From the NCBI RefSeq assembly GCF_019654955.1, contig NZ_BPEV01000007.1:62001-126000 (forward strand): a stretch of DNA of 64,000 nucleotides. The letters run 5' to 3'. The notes below the pieces were generated by a model. That model was not told the origin of the DNA. It searched no databases and saw only the letters and a list, made by a program, of their open reading frames with translations. Within the stretch, counting starts at the first letter, position 1; each line of letters opens with the position of its first letter. This stretch comes from Shewanella sp. KT0246. Its GTDB lineage: Bacteria > Pseudomonadota > Gammaproteobacteria > Enterobacterales > Shewanellaceae. Made by a program: the position numbers and the translations under genes. Shown piece after piece: positions 1-8,896 of this stretch.

Positions 1-588
1 ACCGCTGCTGCGATTGCCAGTTTGCTTTCCATTGTCATGTTTGCCTTTGCCATGGTGAGCATGGAGTTAGCGATTAACAAACAGCAGCAACGACATCCTA
101 TTTTAATCATGTTAAACGCACTTATTAGTAACCCTATTGTGATTGGCTGTATTCTTGGTGTAATGGCATCAGCGTTAACAATACCAATCCCTGATAGCAT
201 TAGCATGATGATGAGACTCATTGGTAACACGTCAAGTCCTTGCGCACTATTTGCTATAGGTATGGTGTTGGCTAAAGCTATGCACGGAGGTTCTGAAGAA
301 ACTGCACCTAGAAGACATATTGCAATCGAGATGACTTTGCTGAATATATTAAAACTCATATTTCAGCCGATAATCGCTTATGTGTTGCTACGTTATTTCG
401 GCGTTAACCCTGAACTGCTTGTTATGGGGGTTATTCTGGCAGCGCTTCCAACTGCAGCAAGTGTTTACTTACTCGCTCAGCGTTATCAAACCTACGGTTT
501 AGCAAGTGCTAAGTGTATTCTCATCAGTACTATCGCCACTTTTATCACCCTACCGATTATTGAAAAAATGCTGCATAGCTTGAGTTAA
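1..588 (+). CDS. AEC family permease, C-terminal part (5' end outside window)
   Basis: The frame is open from base 1, so the start lies upstream of the window. The visible ~195 residues contain about five strongly hydrophobic segments separated by short charged loops, with a hydrophilic loop near the middle (around HGGSEETAPRRH). This is the C-terminal half of the auxin efflux carrier (AEC) family, usually ~310 residues. Such inner-membrane permeases move small organic acids or amino acids; the substrate cannot be read from sequence. The family call rests on overall pattern, including the LAALPTAASVYLLAQRY region near the end. Confidence 0.8.
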   Translation, partial: TAAAIASLLSIVMFAFAMVSMELAINKQQQRHPILIMLNALISNPIVIGCILGVMASALTIPIPDSISMMMRLIGNTSSPCALFAIGMVLAKAMHGGSEETAPRRHIAIEMTLLNILKLIFQPIIAYVLLRYFGVNPELLVMGVILAALPTAASVYLLAQRYQTYGLASAKCILISTIATFITLPIIEKMLHSLS

Positions 589-655
589 CAGAGCTTAGCA
601 ATTGTTTTAATGGAGATTAAAAATCAAGCGGCAAAAATCTATCGCTGACGCTTTA

Positions 656-693
656 CTGTATAAAAAAACAGTGTACACTGTTTGTAGATACAG
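656..693 (+). promoter_or_regulatory. Two LexA (SOS) boxes upstream of recN
   Basis: Two perfect matches to the LexA consensus CTGT-N8-ACAG lie at 656-671 (CTGTATAAAAAAACAG) and 678-693 (CTGTTTGTAGATACAG). They are spaced 22 bp start to start, about two helical turns, and lie 30-70 bp before the recN ATG. In E. coli recN is among the most tightly LexA-repressed genes and also has more than one box. The first box contains a TATAAA-like element that may be the -10. Confidence 0.9.
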
Positions 694-725
694 TGGTTTG
701 ATGATTATTCACACAAGGATTGATT

Positions 726-2384
726 ATGCTTTGCCAATTAAGCATTAATAATTTCGCGATTGTACGTTTTCTAGAGCTCGACTTTAAAGCCGGCATGACT
801 AGTATTACTGGTGAGACTGGTGCGGGTAAGTCCATTGCTATAGATGCTTTGGGTCTATGTTTGGGTAATCGTGCAGATGCCAATACAGTAAGACCTGGCG
901 CTAATAAAGCTGAAGTCAGCGCACGCTTTACTTTGGATGATGTTCCATTTGCTAAACGTTGGCTTGAAGACAATGATCTCGATGTGGAAGATGAATGTAT
1001 ATTACGTCGAACTATCAGCGCTGACGGTCGTTCTCGCGCCTACATTAATGGCAACCCTGTACCACTTTCGCAATTAAAAGCACTGGGGCAATTATTTGTC
1101 GGTATTCATGGCCAGCATGCACACCACGCCATGCTTAAAAGTGAGCATCAACTTACCTTACTCGATAGCTATGCCAACCATAAACTCTTACTTGATACCG
1201 TTAGTAAGAGTTACCAACGCTGTAAAAATATCGAAAATGAGCTAAAACAGTTACAGCAAAACCAGCAAGAACGCATCGCCCGAAAGCAATTGGTACAGTA
1301 TCAAGTTGAAGAATTAGATGAATTTGCGTTGTTACCAGGCGAGTTTGAACACATTGAACAAGAACATAAACGTCTAGCAAACGGCACCGATTTAATAGAA
1401 AGTTGTCAAAATACCCTGCAACTTCTGAGCGAAGATGACGAACATAATGTGGAGTCATTGCTTAATCGTGCTGTAGGCTTTGCTGATAACTTACAAAGTT
1501 TTGACCCTGCACTTAAAAATATTGCCGAGATGCTTAATGAAGCGTTAATTCAAGTTCAAGAAAGTAGCAGCGAAGTACAAGATTACCTCAGTAGAATTGA
1601 ACTCGACCCTGAGCATTTTGCCTTTCTTGAGCAACGCATTTCTAAAGCAATGCAACTGGCTAGAAAGCACCATGTACAAACGGAAAATCTTGCTGCACAT
1701 CATCAACAACTAAAAGCGGAACTCACAGAGTTAAGTAATGATGCTAGCCGTCTTGATGAAATACAGCTGCAAGTTGATGACAGTAAACAAGCTTATATCC
1801 AAAATGCGCAAAAACTCAGCCAGAGCCGTTTACGTTACGCTAAAGAGCTAAATAAATTAGTGACTCAATCAATTCATGAATTGAATATGCCTAAAGGAAA
1901 GTTCTGCATCACTGTTAACTTTAACCCTGAAGTACAGTCTTTAACTGGCAGTGACCAAATTGAATTTCAAGTCACGACTAATCCGGGGCAACCACTTCAA
2001 CCTATTGCCAAGGTGGCATCAGGTGGTGAGCTTTCACGTATTGGTTTAGGCATTCAAGTGATTACAGCTAAGAAGGTTTCTACTCCAACCTTAATATTTG
2101 ATGAGGTCGATGTGGGAATTTCAGGCCCTACCGCCGCTGTTGTCGGGCGAATGCTTAGAAGCCTAGGCGAATCAACACAGGTTATTTGTGTAACCCATTT
2201 ACCTCAGGTTGCAGGTAACGGTCATCAGCATATGTTAGTGAATAAGTTTACCAAGAGTGGCGGTACAGAAACACAAATGAAGCCATTGGATAAAGAACAA
2301 CGTATTAGTGAATTAGCAAGACTGCTTGCTGGTGATGTTATTACCGAGAATACACTCGCCAATGCGAGAGAACTTTTGCATTAA
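726..2384 (+). CDS. recN: DNA repair protein RecN
   Basis: RecN is an SMC-like ATPase that acts at DNA double-strand breaks during recombinational repair. The 552-residue product has the usual length. A Walker A motif (GETGAGKS) is at residues ~29-36, a long charged coiled-coil-like middle runs to about 370, an ABC signature (SGGELSR) is at ~432, and Walker B (TLIFDE) is at ~455-460. The ATG at 726 is chosen because it gives the family start MLCQLSINNFAIV and has AAGGA just upstream; an in-frame TTG two codons earlier is less likely. Transcription should be SOS-controlled through the two LexA boxes, and a terminator follows at 2445. Confidence 0.97.
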   Translation: MLCQLSINNFAIVRFLELDFKAGMTSITGETGAGKSIAIDALGLCLGNRADANTVRPGANKAEVSARFTLDDVPFAKRWLEDNDLDVEDECILRRTISADGRSRAYINGNPVPLSQLKALGQLFVGIHGQHAHHAMLKSEHQLTLLDSYANHKLLLDTVSKSYQRCKNIENELKQLQQNQQERIARKQLVQYQVEELDEFALLPGEFEHIEQEHKRLANGTDLIESCQNTLQLLSEDDEHNVESLLNRAVGFADNLQSFDPALKNIAEMLNEALIQVQESSSEVQDYLSRIELDPEHFAFLEQRISKAMQLARKHHVQTENLAAHHQQLKAELTELSNDASRLDEIQLQVDDSKQAYIQNAQKLSQSRLRYAKELNKLVTQSIHELNMPKGKFCITVNFNPEVQSLTGSDQIEFQVTTNPGQPLQPIAKVASGGELSRIGLGIQVITAKKVSTPTLIFDEVDVGISGPTAAVVGRMLRSLGESTQVICVTHLPQVAGNGHQHMLVNKFTKSGGTETQMKPLDKEQRISELARLLAGDVITENTLANARELLH

Positions 2385-2444
2385 ACATTAAGGCTGATGA
2401 GCTTTGAATACAATGTAATGAATTTAAATTTAAGAGACCAAACT

Positions 2445-2472
2445 AAAAAGCCCACTATTAAGTGGGCTTTTG
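2445..2472. terminator. Bidirectional terminator between recN and pgpA
   Basis: An 11-bp perfect stem (AAAAGCCCACT / AGTGGGCTTTT, loop ATTA) has A-runs on one side and T-runs on the other. It can serve recN on the plus strand and pgpA on the minus strand. Confidence 0.85.
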
Positions 2473-2537
2473 TATATGAATTCGTAGTAATTAATAGGGC
2501 TCTAAGACCCGTTAATACACAAAACTGAAGACTTCAT

Positions 2538-3029
2538 TTACACGAAGTAATAAATAGCCTGTAGACAGATTAACGCAAAGATCCCCGCCAGCACATCATC
2601 AATCATGATGCCGAATCCACCATGTACTTTGGCATCTAACCAACGAATAGGCCAAGGCTTGAGAATGTCAAAGAAACGAAATAAAGCAAAGCCAATCACC
2701 ATCCATATTAGCCCTACTGGCGCCGCTATCATGGTGATCATCAATCCCGCAACTTCATCCCAAACAATAGCGCCATGATCATGGACGCCCATGTCTTTTG
2801 CGGCTTTATCACAAATATAAAAACCAACTAGCGTACTGATAACAGTGATAAAAATAAAAGCGGTTAAGCTTAAGTGTCCCATCAAATACACTAAAGGCAC
2901 AGCAGCAAGGGTACCAAAAGTACCCGGTGCTTTGGCAGCTAAGCCACTACCAAAACCCAGCGCTAAAAAGTGCACTGGATTTTTTAAAGATAGTTTTAAT
3001 ACTGCAGGATCAGTTGATAATAATTTCAT
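2538..3029 (-). CDS. pgpA: Phosphatidylglycerophosphatase A
   Basis: This inner-membrane enzyme dephosphorylates phosphatidylglycerol phosphate to phosphatidylglycerol. The 163-residue product matches the family length and has the conserved GSGLAAKAPGTFGTLAAVP segment near residues 28-46, an acidic WDEVAG motif around 90 and a C-terminal MIDDVLAGI motif. Several hydrophobic segments agree with a membrane enzyme. Its ATG overlaps the thiL stop codon by one base (TAATG), so the two are probably translationally coupled, as in many gammaproteobacteria. Confidence 0.95.
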   Translation of the reverse strand: MKLLSTDPAVLKLSLKNPVHFLALGFGSGLAAKAPGTFGTLAAVPLVYLMGHLSLTAFIFITVISTLVGFYICDKAAKDMGVHDHGAIVWDEVAGLMITMIAAPVGLIWMVIGFALFRFFDILKPWPIRWLDAKVHGGFGIMIDDVLAGIFALICLQAIYYFV

Positions 3030-3985
3030 TAAAAGTGCTCAAAGTGTTTCGAGTCGAGTTCAAAAGGTTGGCCATCGGCTACCAGTCGTAATTTATCACC
3101 TGCGCAAATTTGACCAATTTTGACAAACTTAACACCAGCATGAATTAACGCAGTATCCAACGCTCCTCGTTGCGACTCAGGTACAGTAAATAGTAGTTCA
3201 TAATCCTCACCACCTGTCAGCGCATAATTGATCGCATCGTTTTTGCCTACTGACTCAAGAAGTGATTGCGATAACGGTAACTCATTCACATCAATAATGG
3301 CACCCACATTCGAGGCTTTTAAAACATGCTTAATGTCTGAGTTTAAACCATCTGATAAATCAATCGCACTGGTTGCTAATGTTCGAAGCGCTTGACCCGC
3401 TATAATCCTTGGCGTTGGATGATAATGGCGATTAATTAAAAAACCTCTGTATTGAGGATCAACCTCTTTATTGCCCAGCAGCACATCTAGACCTAAGGCT
3501 GAATCACCTAAGGTACCAGTAACATAAATCCAATCGCCAATCTTAGCGCCTCTACGAGTCAATGCTTTGCCCGTGGGCACTTGGCCATGGATGGTGATGT
3601 TAATACAACGAGGTCCACGAGTCGTGTCACCACCAATCAAACTCACGCTGTAGTATTCTGCAGCCTCAAATAAACCTTCACTGAATTCTTGTAACCATTG
3701 GTTATCAACATCAGGCAAAGTTAATGCGAGTGTCATCCAAGCAGGATCTGCACCCATTGCCGCTAAATCAGACAAGTTTACCGCTACAGATTTATAACCA
3801 AGCTCATGGGCTGGCATCGTTGGTAAAAAGTGAATATTTTCGACGAGAGTGTCGCAAGAAATTGCGATTGATTTGTTTTCGGCTGGTTGCACAATCGCGC
3901 AATCATCACCGATACCGAGATGAACATCACGGCGCTGCTGACCTTTATCACGGAAAAATTGTTCAATAATTTGGAATTCTTTCAC
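3029..3985 (-). CDS. thiL: Thiamine-monophosphate kinase
   Basis: ThiL phosphorylates thiamine monophosphate to the active cofactor thiamine diphosphate. The AIR-synthase-like fold is visible in GIGDDCAI near the N-terminus, SDLAAMGADPAW, and the GGDTTRGP nucleotide/metal-binding motif. I place the start at a GTG giving MKEFQIIEQFF (318 residues, close to the ~325 of the family). A longer in-frame version begins with residues unlike ThiL and runs back toward the nusB terminator. The stop overlaps the start of pgpA. A terminator at 4044-4070 separates it from nusB, so it may have its own promoter or rely on readthrough. Confidence 0.93.
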   Translation of the reverse strand: MKEFQIIEQFFRDKGQQRRDVHLGIGDDCAIVQPAENKSIAISCDTLVENIHFLPTMPAHELGYKSVAVNLSDLAAMGADPAWMTLALTLPDVDNQWLQEFSEGLFEAAEYYSVSLIGGDTTRGPRCINITIHGQVPTGKALTRRGAKIGDWIYVTGTLGDSALGLDVLLGNKEVDPQYRGFLINRHYHPTPRIIAGQALRTLATSAIDLSDGLNSDIKHVLKASNVGAIIDVNELPLSQSLLESVGKNDAINYALTGGEDYELLFTVPESQRGALDTALIHAGVKFVKIGQICAGDKLRLVADGQPFELDSKHFEHF

Positions 3986-4043
3986 GATAAACCTGGTACG
4001 GTTGCCCGCCCACCTATATTTTATAGAAGTATCTAAGCCATAC

Positions 4044-4070
4044 AAAAACGGTATCCGAAGATACCGTTTT
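4044..4070 (-). terminator. Terminator after nusB
   Basis: An 11-bp perfect stem (AAAACGGTATC / GATACCGTTTT) has the loop sequence TTCG when read on the minus strand, an extra-stable tetraloop, followed by a T-run. It lies six bases past the nusB stop. Confidence 0.85.
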
Positions 4071-4076
4071 CATTCA

Positions 4077-4481
4077 TTACTTACGAGTAACAAGCTTATC
4101 TAGCATACCATTGACAAACTTATGGCTGTCGTCAGCACCAAACGCTTTCGCTAATTCGATACCTTCGTTGATAGCCACTTTATATGGCACATCTTTACGA
4201 TAAGTTAATTCATATGCAGCTAAGCGCACAATGGCTTTTTCAACTGGAGATACATCTTCAATATCACGATCTAAGTGAGGTTTTAGAAGATCATCAAGTT
4301 GAGTTGCTTTCGTGGCTACACCTGATAGCAATTCACGAAAATAAGCTACATCAACACCGTTAATGTTTTGCTCAGTTAAAAATTCATGTTCAACATCAGC
4401 AACGTTATTCTTGCTTAATTGCCACGAATAAATAGCTTGAACAGCTAAACGGCGTGCCTTACGGCGCTCTGAAGGCTTCAT
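4077..4481 (-). CDS. nusB: Transcription antitermination factor NusB
   Basis: NusB pairs with NusE (ribosomal protein S10) on boxA RNA to promote antitermination of rRNA operons. The 134-residue product has the typical basic N-terminus ([20 protein letters not shown]) and the conserved [14 protein letters not shown] and KFVNGMLDK segments near the C-terminus. It lies 14 bp after ribH on the same strand, the usual ribH-nusB arrangement. Confidence 0.97.
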   Translation of the reverse strand: MKPSERRKARRLAVQAIYSWQLSKNNVADVEHEFLTEQNINGVDVAYFRELLSGVATKATQLDDLLKPHLDRDIEDVSPVEKAIVRLAAYELTYRKDVPYKVAINEGIELAKAFGADDSHKFVNGMLDKLVTRK

Positions 4482-4495
4482 TACTTTTCCTACTA

Positions 4496-4975
4496 CTATA
4501 CCAACTGTTGTTCTAATTCTTGCAGAACGTTAACCATTTCAAGCAGACCTAGGGCAGCTTCAGTGCCTTTGTTACCTGCTTTAGTACCAGAGCGTTCAAT
4601 TGCTTGCTCAATAGTATCTGTGGTCAACACGCCAAATGAAACAGGGATATCAAACTCTAAAGCAACTTGAGCTAGACCCTTGTTACATTCACCTGCAACT
4701 AAATCAAAATGCGGAGTACCACCACGAATCACTGCACCAAGTGCAATGATACCGTCAAACTTTCCACATGCAGCAACACGACGTGCAGCTAGTGGTAATT
4801 CAACAGCGCCAGGAACACGAACAACAGTAATGTTGTCATCTTCAACCTGACCAAAACGTTTTAGTGTATCTATTGCGCCATCAAGCAGACTCTCAACTAA
4901 AAAACTGTTGAAACGCGATACTACGATCGCAACTTTGGCATTTTTTGCTTCGATATTACCTTGAACTACGTTCAT
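4496..4975 (-). CDS. ribH: 6,7-dimethyl-8-ribityllumazine synthase
   Basis: It condenses 5-amino-6-ribitylamino-uracil with dihydroxybutanone phosphate to lumazine, the penultimate riboflavin step. The 159-residue product is of family length. SRFN near residue 20, [11 protein letters not shown] around 58 and [12 protein letters not shown] around 85 (with the catalytic His) are present. The ATG at 4975 follows an AGGTAAG ribosome-binding site; a longer open frame upstream is not similar to the family. Called ribE in E. coli nomenclature. Confidence 0.96.
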   Translation of the reverse strand: MNVVQGNIEAKNAKVAIVVSRFNSFLVESLLDGAIDTLKRFGQVEDDNITVVRVPGAVELPLAARRVAACGKFDGIIALGAVIRGGTPHFDLVAGECNKGLAQVALEFDIPVSFGVLTTDTIEQAIERSGTKAGNKGTEAALGLLEMVNVLQELEQQLV

Positions 4976-5096
4976 TATCTTACCTAAATTAGCTAAAGCA
5001 CCCAGCTCTGGGCAAAAGTGGCGGTATAATACCACAGCAAAATGCCCTGAGTCCTGTGCAATTAATGATAAATGTTAACTTCACTAAATTAGTGAA

Positions 5097-6200
5097 TTAT
5101 TCTGCAATGTAATCAGTAACTTCTAAACCAAAGCCTGACAACGAATGATAATGTTTCGGTGAGCTCAATAGACGCATTGTGCTAACACCAAGACTTGATA
5201 GAATTTGTGAGCCGATACCCACTTTACGAGATGTTCCTTCCCACTTAGCCGATGCAGGCGCTTGACCATTGTCTTCTGCTTCAAACGCTTTTACTTTTGC
5301 CAGCATTTCACTTGAGTGCTCTTCATGACCCAGTAACACTAAAACACCGCCTTCTGATGCGATTCGTTCCATGGCTTTCTCTAAAGGCCAGCTACGTTTT
5401 TGATCGCGCTCTGAATGTAATAAGTCATTAAAGGTATTCTGTAAGTGAACTCGTACTAGACAGTTCTCTTCAACATCCCCTTTCACTAATGCGTAGTGTA
5501 ATTGATTGTCGATAGTGTCTCGGAAAGTTACCATTTTGAACTCACCAAAACGCGTTGGTAAATTGCACTCTGCTTCGCGAACTACAGTAGTTTCTTTAGT
5601 GTTACGGTACTCAATCAAATCAGCAATCGTACCCATTTTAACGCCGTGTTTTTCACTGAAAAGTTCTAAATCAGGGCAACGTGCCATAGTGCCGTCATCA
5701 TTTAGGATTTCAACAATCACACCAGACGGCTCAAGACCTGCTAATCGAGCTAAATCGCAACCTGCTTCAGTGTGACCCGCGCGAGTCAGTACGCCGCCAT
5801 CTTGTGCCATTAATGGGAATATATGGCCAGGTTGAACTAAGTCAGCCGCTTTTGCTTCTTTAGCGACTGCAGCTTGGACTGTAACAGCACGATCGTGGGC
5901 TGATATGCCTGTCGTCACACCTGTCGCGGCTTCAATAGAAACAGTGAAGTTGGTTGAAAACTGAGCGTTATTATTGGTCACCATTAACGGTAAATTTAAT
6001 TGCTGGCAACGGTCTCTAGTCATAGTTTGACAAATTAAACCACGTCCATAAGTGGCCATGAAGTTAATTGCTTCTGGCGTGACCTTTTCGGCAGCCATGA
6101 TTAAATCGCCTTCATTTTCTCTGTCTTCATCGTCCATCAAGATAACCATTTTACCTTGGCGAATGTCTTCGATGATCTCTTCTATACTATGTAGTGCCAT
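5097..6200 (-). CDS. ribBX: RibBX: DHBP synthase with degenerate GTP cyclohydrolase II-like domain
   Basis: Residues ~1-200 form 3,4-dihydroxy-2-butanone 4-phosphate synthase ([11 protein letters not shown] metal-binding motif near residue 22; [16 protein letters not shown] near 140), which makes the four-carbon donor for lumazine. The remaining ~165 residues resemble GTP cyclohydrolase II but lack its zinc-binding cysteines: where the active enzyme has a C-x10-C-x-C cluster after VRVH, this protein has [23 protein letters not shown] cyclohydrolase II activity is therefore unlikely. This arrangement is the RibBX variant known from Shewanella and other Proteobacteria; a separate RibA must exist elsewhere. 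It lies 55 bp after ribE and before ribH. Confidence 0.9.
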   Translation of the reverse strand: MALHSIEEIIEDIRQGKMVILMDDEDRENEGDLIMAAEKVTPEAINFMATYGRGLICQTMTRDRCQQLNLPLMVTNNNAQFSTNFTVSIEAATGVTTGISAHDRAVTVQAAVAKEAKAADLVQPGHIFPLMAQDGGVLTRAGHTEAGCDLARLAGLEPSGVIVEILNDDGTMARCPDLELFSEKHGVKMGTIADLIEYRNTKETTVVREAECNLPTRFGEFKMVTFRDTIDNQLHYALVKGDVEENCLVRVHLQNTFNDLLHSERDQKRSWPLEKAMERIASEGGVLVLLGHEEHSSEMLAKVKAFEAEDNGQAPASAKWEGTSRKVGIGSQILSSLGVSTMRLLSSPKHYHSLSGFGLEVTDYIAE

Positions 6201-6255
6201 GTTAAGACCTTTATGTAGTTATTTCCCATATCTGCAATATAGGGTAAAAATAGGG

Positions 6256-6912
6256 TTATCGCATAAATCCAGCGCTGGCTAACATTTCCATCGTGACTCC
6301 GCCAGTTGCTTTGGCAGGCTTTCCCGGATTCATTAGTCGTTCTAAATATCGTGCAATGAGGTCAACTTCAATATTGACCTTATCGCCTGCTTTTAATACT
6401 GTCAGGGTTGTTTCTGATGCTGTGTGCGGCACTATCGTTAATCGAAAACGATGACCATCAATTTCATTCACAGTCAGGCTAACACCATCAATAGTAATTG
6501 AGCCTTTATGGGCTATATAATGGGCTAACTCAGCAGGCGCAGCTAACCAAAACTCTATGGCCTTACCGCGAACACTGCGTTGTTCTACAACAGCGATTCC
6601 ATCAACATGGCCGCTGACCATATGACCACCAAGACGTGTGGTAGGCAGTACGGCTTTTTCAAGATTAACTTTTTGGCCAACGTGATAGTTAGCAAAACCA
6701 GTCAGCGCGACCGTTTCAGCCGAAATATCGGCGACATAGCCATCAGCTAAACACTCCACCACGGTTAAACATACACCGTTAGTGGCAATACTATCGCCTA
6801 ACTTCACATCAGCTAAATCCAAGTGACCACTGGCAACGGTTAAACGAATATCATCACCTTTACGCTCGATTTTTCTCAATGTGCCTAAGGCTTCAATAAT
6901 GCCGGTAAACAT
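6256..6912 (-). CDS. ribE: Riboflavin synthase, alpha subunit
   Basis: It converts two molecules of dimethylribityllumazine to riboflavin plus the ribitylamino-uracil precursor. The 218-residue protein shows the two tandem lumazine-binding repeats: the first begins MFTGIIEALG, the second at about residue 98 (TRLGGHMVSGHVDG), with GVSLTVNEID in the second repeat. It sits between ribD and ribBX on the minus strand. Named ribC in E. coli; ribE here follows the usage in which lumazine synthase is ribH. Confidence 0.96.
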   Translation of the reverse strand: MFTGIIEALGTLRKIERKGDDIRLTVASGHLDLADVKLGDSIATNGVCLTVVECLADGYVADISAETVALTGFANYHVGQKVNLEKAVLPTTRLGGHMVSGHVDGIAVVEQRSVRGKAIEFWLAAPAELAHYIAHKGSITIDGVSLTVNEIDGHRFRLTIVPHTASETTLTVLKAGDKVNIEVDLIARYLERLMNPGKPAKATGGVTMEMLASAGFMR

Positions 6913-7021
6913 AAGTACTCACTTATTTGTGGTTCAGTTCTGATAGGTTGTATTCAGCTCAATTAGCTTTGTCAAAAAGGTTCATTCTCAACAAGGTTAT
7001 TATCGTAAACGATGTAACCAG

Positions 7022-8161
7022 CTAAAGATTAAAAATCATCCGTTGATCTTCGCCTACTCGGCGCGAATCTACTAATTGTAACTCAGGAATTTGTTCCATA
7101 GTTTGATAGTCGTTCAGTTGTAATAAATTTCGGCCATGACTACCTAAAATTTTCATTGCTTGATAAAGATAAAGCTCATCTGCAAGTTTTGCATCTAGTA
7201 CGCTACCAGCAAGACAGGCTCCAGCCTCAACCAGTACTGAGTTACATTGCTTACCTAAATAAGTAAATAACGCATGTAAATCAACGCGTCCATCTTCATT
7301 TGTGGCAATAGTGATACAACTAACATGATTGTTAAATTTTTCTTGTACTTCTGCGGGGTAATCCACACAGGAAACCAACAATACAGGTGATGTAAAATCA
7401 AATAGCTTCATTTCACTCGTTAGCCTTGCTTTACTATCTAAAATAACCCGCAAAGGCTGTTGCAGATCTGAGGGCACAAGTGAGCTTTTCAAGCTGCCTA
7501 ACTCCTCATAACGCACATTTAGCGTTGGGTTATCAGCAAGTACTGTTTCAACACCCGTTACCAGTGCACAATGACGAGCGCGTAACTTTTGCACGTCAGC
7601 TCGTGCATCTGGACCTGTTATCCACTTTGATACTCCATTTGAAAGCGCTGTTTTACCGTCGATACTTGCAGCTAATTTTATGGTGATGCGAGGCAGGCCT
7701 GTGGTCATTTTTTTAGTGAAGCCTAAATTGAGTAATTTGGCTTGTTCGGTAAGTAAGCCAACATCAACTTGAATGCCCGCTTCTTTTAAAAGCCTTATAC
7801 CATTACCGGCAACTTGTGGGTTCGCATCGACTTCGGCGACGACTACTCTTTTAACCCCTGCTTTGATTAATGCCAAGGCACAAGGAGGCGTGCGACCATA
7901 ATGACTGCAAGGCTCAAGCGTGACATAGGCGGTGGCCAGAGAAAGTTTATGTTGGTTTTGCTTGGTGTCTACATCATGAAGGGCATGAATTTCAGCATGA
8001 GGGCCGCCCGCTTTAATGTGATATCCCTGACCAATGATTTTATCATCAACAGCAATAACACAGCCGACATTAGGATTAGGACGGGTGGTATAACGCCCTT
8101 TTTCAGCCAATGAAATTGCTAGGCTCATCATTTCGATGTCAATAACGGACCACTGAGACAT
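7022..8161 (-). CDS. ribD: Bifunctional riboflavin deaminase/reductase RibD
   Basis: RibD carries out deamination and then side-chain reduction of the pyrimidine intermediate made from GTP. The N-terminal deaminase domain shows the zinc site GPHAEIHAL near residue 50 and LEPCSHYGRTPPC near 85. The C-terminal reductase domain follows from about 150 (ITIKLAASIDGKTA, then TGVETVLADNPTLNVR). I use the ATG at 8161 (MSQWSV...), which gives 379 residues; a GTG two codons upstream is an alternative. It follows nrdR by 62 bp. Confidence 0.95.
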   Translation of the reverse strand: MSQWSVIDIEMMSLAISLAEKGRYTTRPNPNVGCVIAVDDKIIGQGYHIKAGGPHAEIHALHDVDTKQNQHKLSLATAYVTLEPCSHYGRTPPCALALIKAGVKRVVVAEVDANPQVAGNGIRLLKEAGIQVDVGLLTEQAKLLNLGFTKKMTTGLPRITIKLAASIDGKTALSNGVSKWITGPDARADVQKLRARHCALVTGVETVLADNPTLNVRYEELGSLKSSLVPSDLQQPLRVILDSKARLTSEMKLFDFTSPVLLVSCVDYPAEVQEKFNNHVSCITIATNEDGRVDLHALFTYLGKQCNSVLVEAGACLAGSVLDAKLADELYLYQAMKILGSHGRNLLQLNDYQTMEQIPELQLVDSRRVGEDQRMIFNL

Positions 8162-8223
8162 AAACACCTACTTGAATAGTGGCTGCAAAATATTATCTAC
8201 AGCATCAATATTGGGAACAGAAA

Positions 8224-8673
8224 TTACTTTTGTAGTTTAGCGATGGCTTCGCCAAACTGAGACACATCTTCAAAGGCACGATATACAGAAGCAAAGCGAA
8301 TATAAGCCACTTTATCTAGTACCATTAATTGTTCCATCATTAAATTACCAATCATTGCTGAGTCAATTTCGCGCTCACCAGTGCCACGTAAAGTAGATTT
8401 GATTTTAGTTAATGCTTGTTCAATTTGGTCAATAGATACTGGACGTTTCTCCACAGCACGAAGCATTCCGCCTCGCAGTTTATCTTCATCAAATGGTTGG
8501 CGAGTACCGTCTTGTTTGATAACCCGTGGCATAACCAGCTCAGCACCCTCAAAGGTAGTGAATCTCTCATGGCACAATGTACATTCCCGACGGCGACGCA
8601 CTTGATGGCCATCAGCCACCAGACGAGAGTCAATCACTTTGGTATCTGTCGCGCTACAAAATGGGCAATGCAT
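8224..8673 (-). CDS. nrdR: Transcriptional repressor NrdR
   Basis: NrdR represses ribonucleotide reductase genes in response to bound (d)ATP. The 149-residue protein starts [13 protein letters not shown] with a zinc ribbon (CPFC ... CTLC) followed by an ATP-cone domain beginning near [16 protein letters not shown]. The ATG at 8673 is preceded by AGGAGCG; upstream in-frame codons would only add a leader unlike the family. nrdR heading a rib operon is common in gammaproteobacteria. Confidence 0.96.
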   Translation of the reverse strand: MHCPFCSATDTKVIDSRLVADGHQVRRRRECTLCHERFTTFEGAELVMPRVIKQDGTRQPFDEDKLRGGMLRAVEKRPVSIDQIEQALTKIKSTLRGTGEREIDSAMIGNLMMEQLMVLDKVAYIRFASVYRAFEDVSQFGEAIAKLQK

Positions 8674-8686
8674 ATTCGCTCCTGGA

Positions 8687-8727
8687 AAATAAAATAAAAT
8701 GGCTGTAAGCACAAAGTGCTTACAGCC
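8687..8727 (-). terminator. 12-bp perfect hairpin between glyA and nrdR
   Basis: GGCTGTAAGCAC and GTGCTTACAGCC pair perfectly around a 3-nt loop (8701-8727). On the minus strand the stem is followed by a T-rich run ending near 8687. It is probably the glyA terminator, but it ends only ~27 nt before the nrdR start codon. It would therefore also sit in the leader of any nrdR transcript begun further upstream, where it could act as an attenuator. Confidence 0.7.
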
Positions 8728-8896
8728 ATTAAAGTTTATCCTATTTACTTTATAAGGTTAACCTTATCGATAAGATAATCCTACTTAGTTAAAATGGATC
8801 ATGTGTCTAAATGAGAGAAGCAATACAAGCTTGGATTAATTAGCATGGTCTTGCTTGACGACTATCAACACAAAGTAACGGTTTTATCCGTAATTT

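Noticed and set aside
4976..5096. FMN riboswitch (RFN element) in the rib block
   Set aside because: The gaps before ribH, ribBX, ribE, ribD and nrdR (55-170 bp) show none of the conserved RFN segments; control is probably elsewhere.
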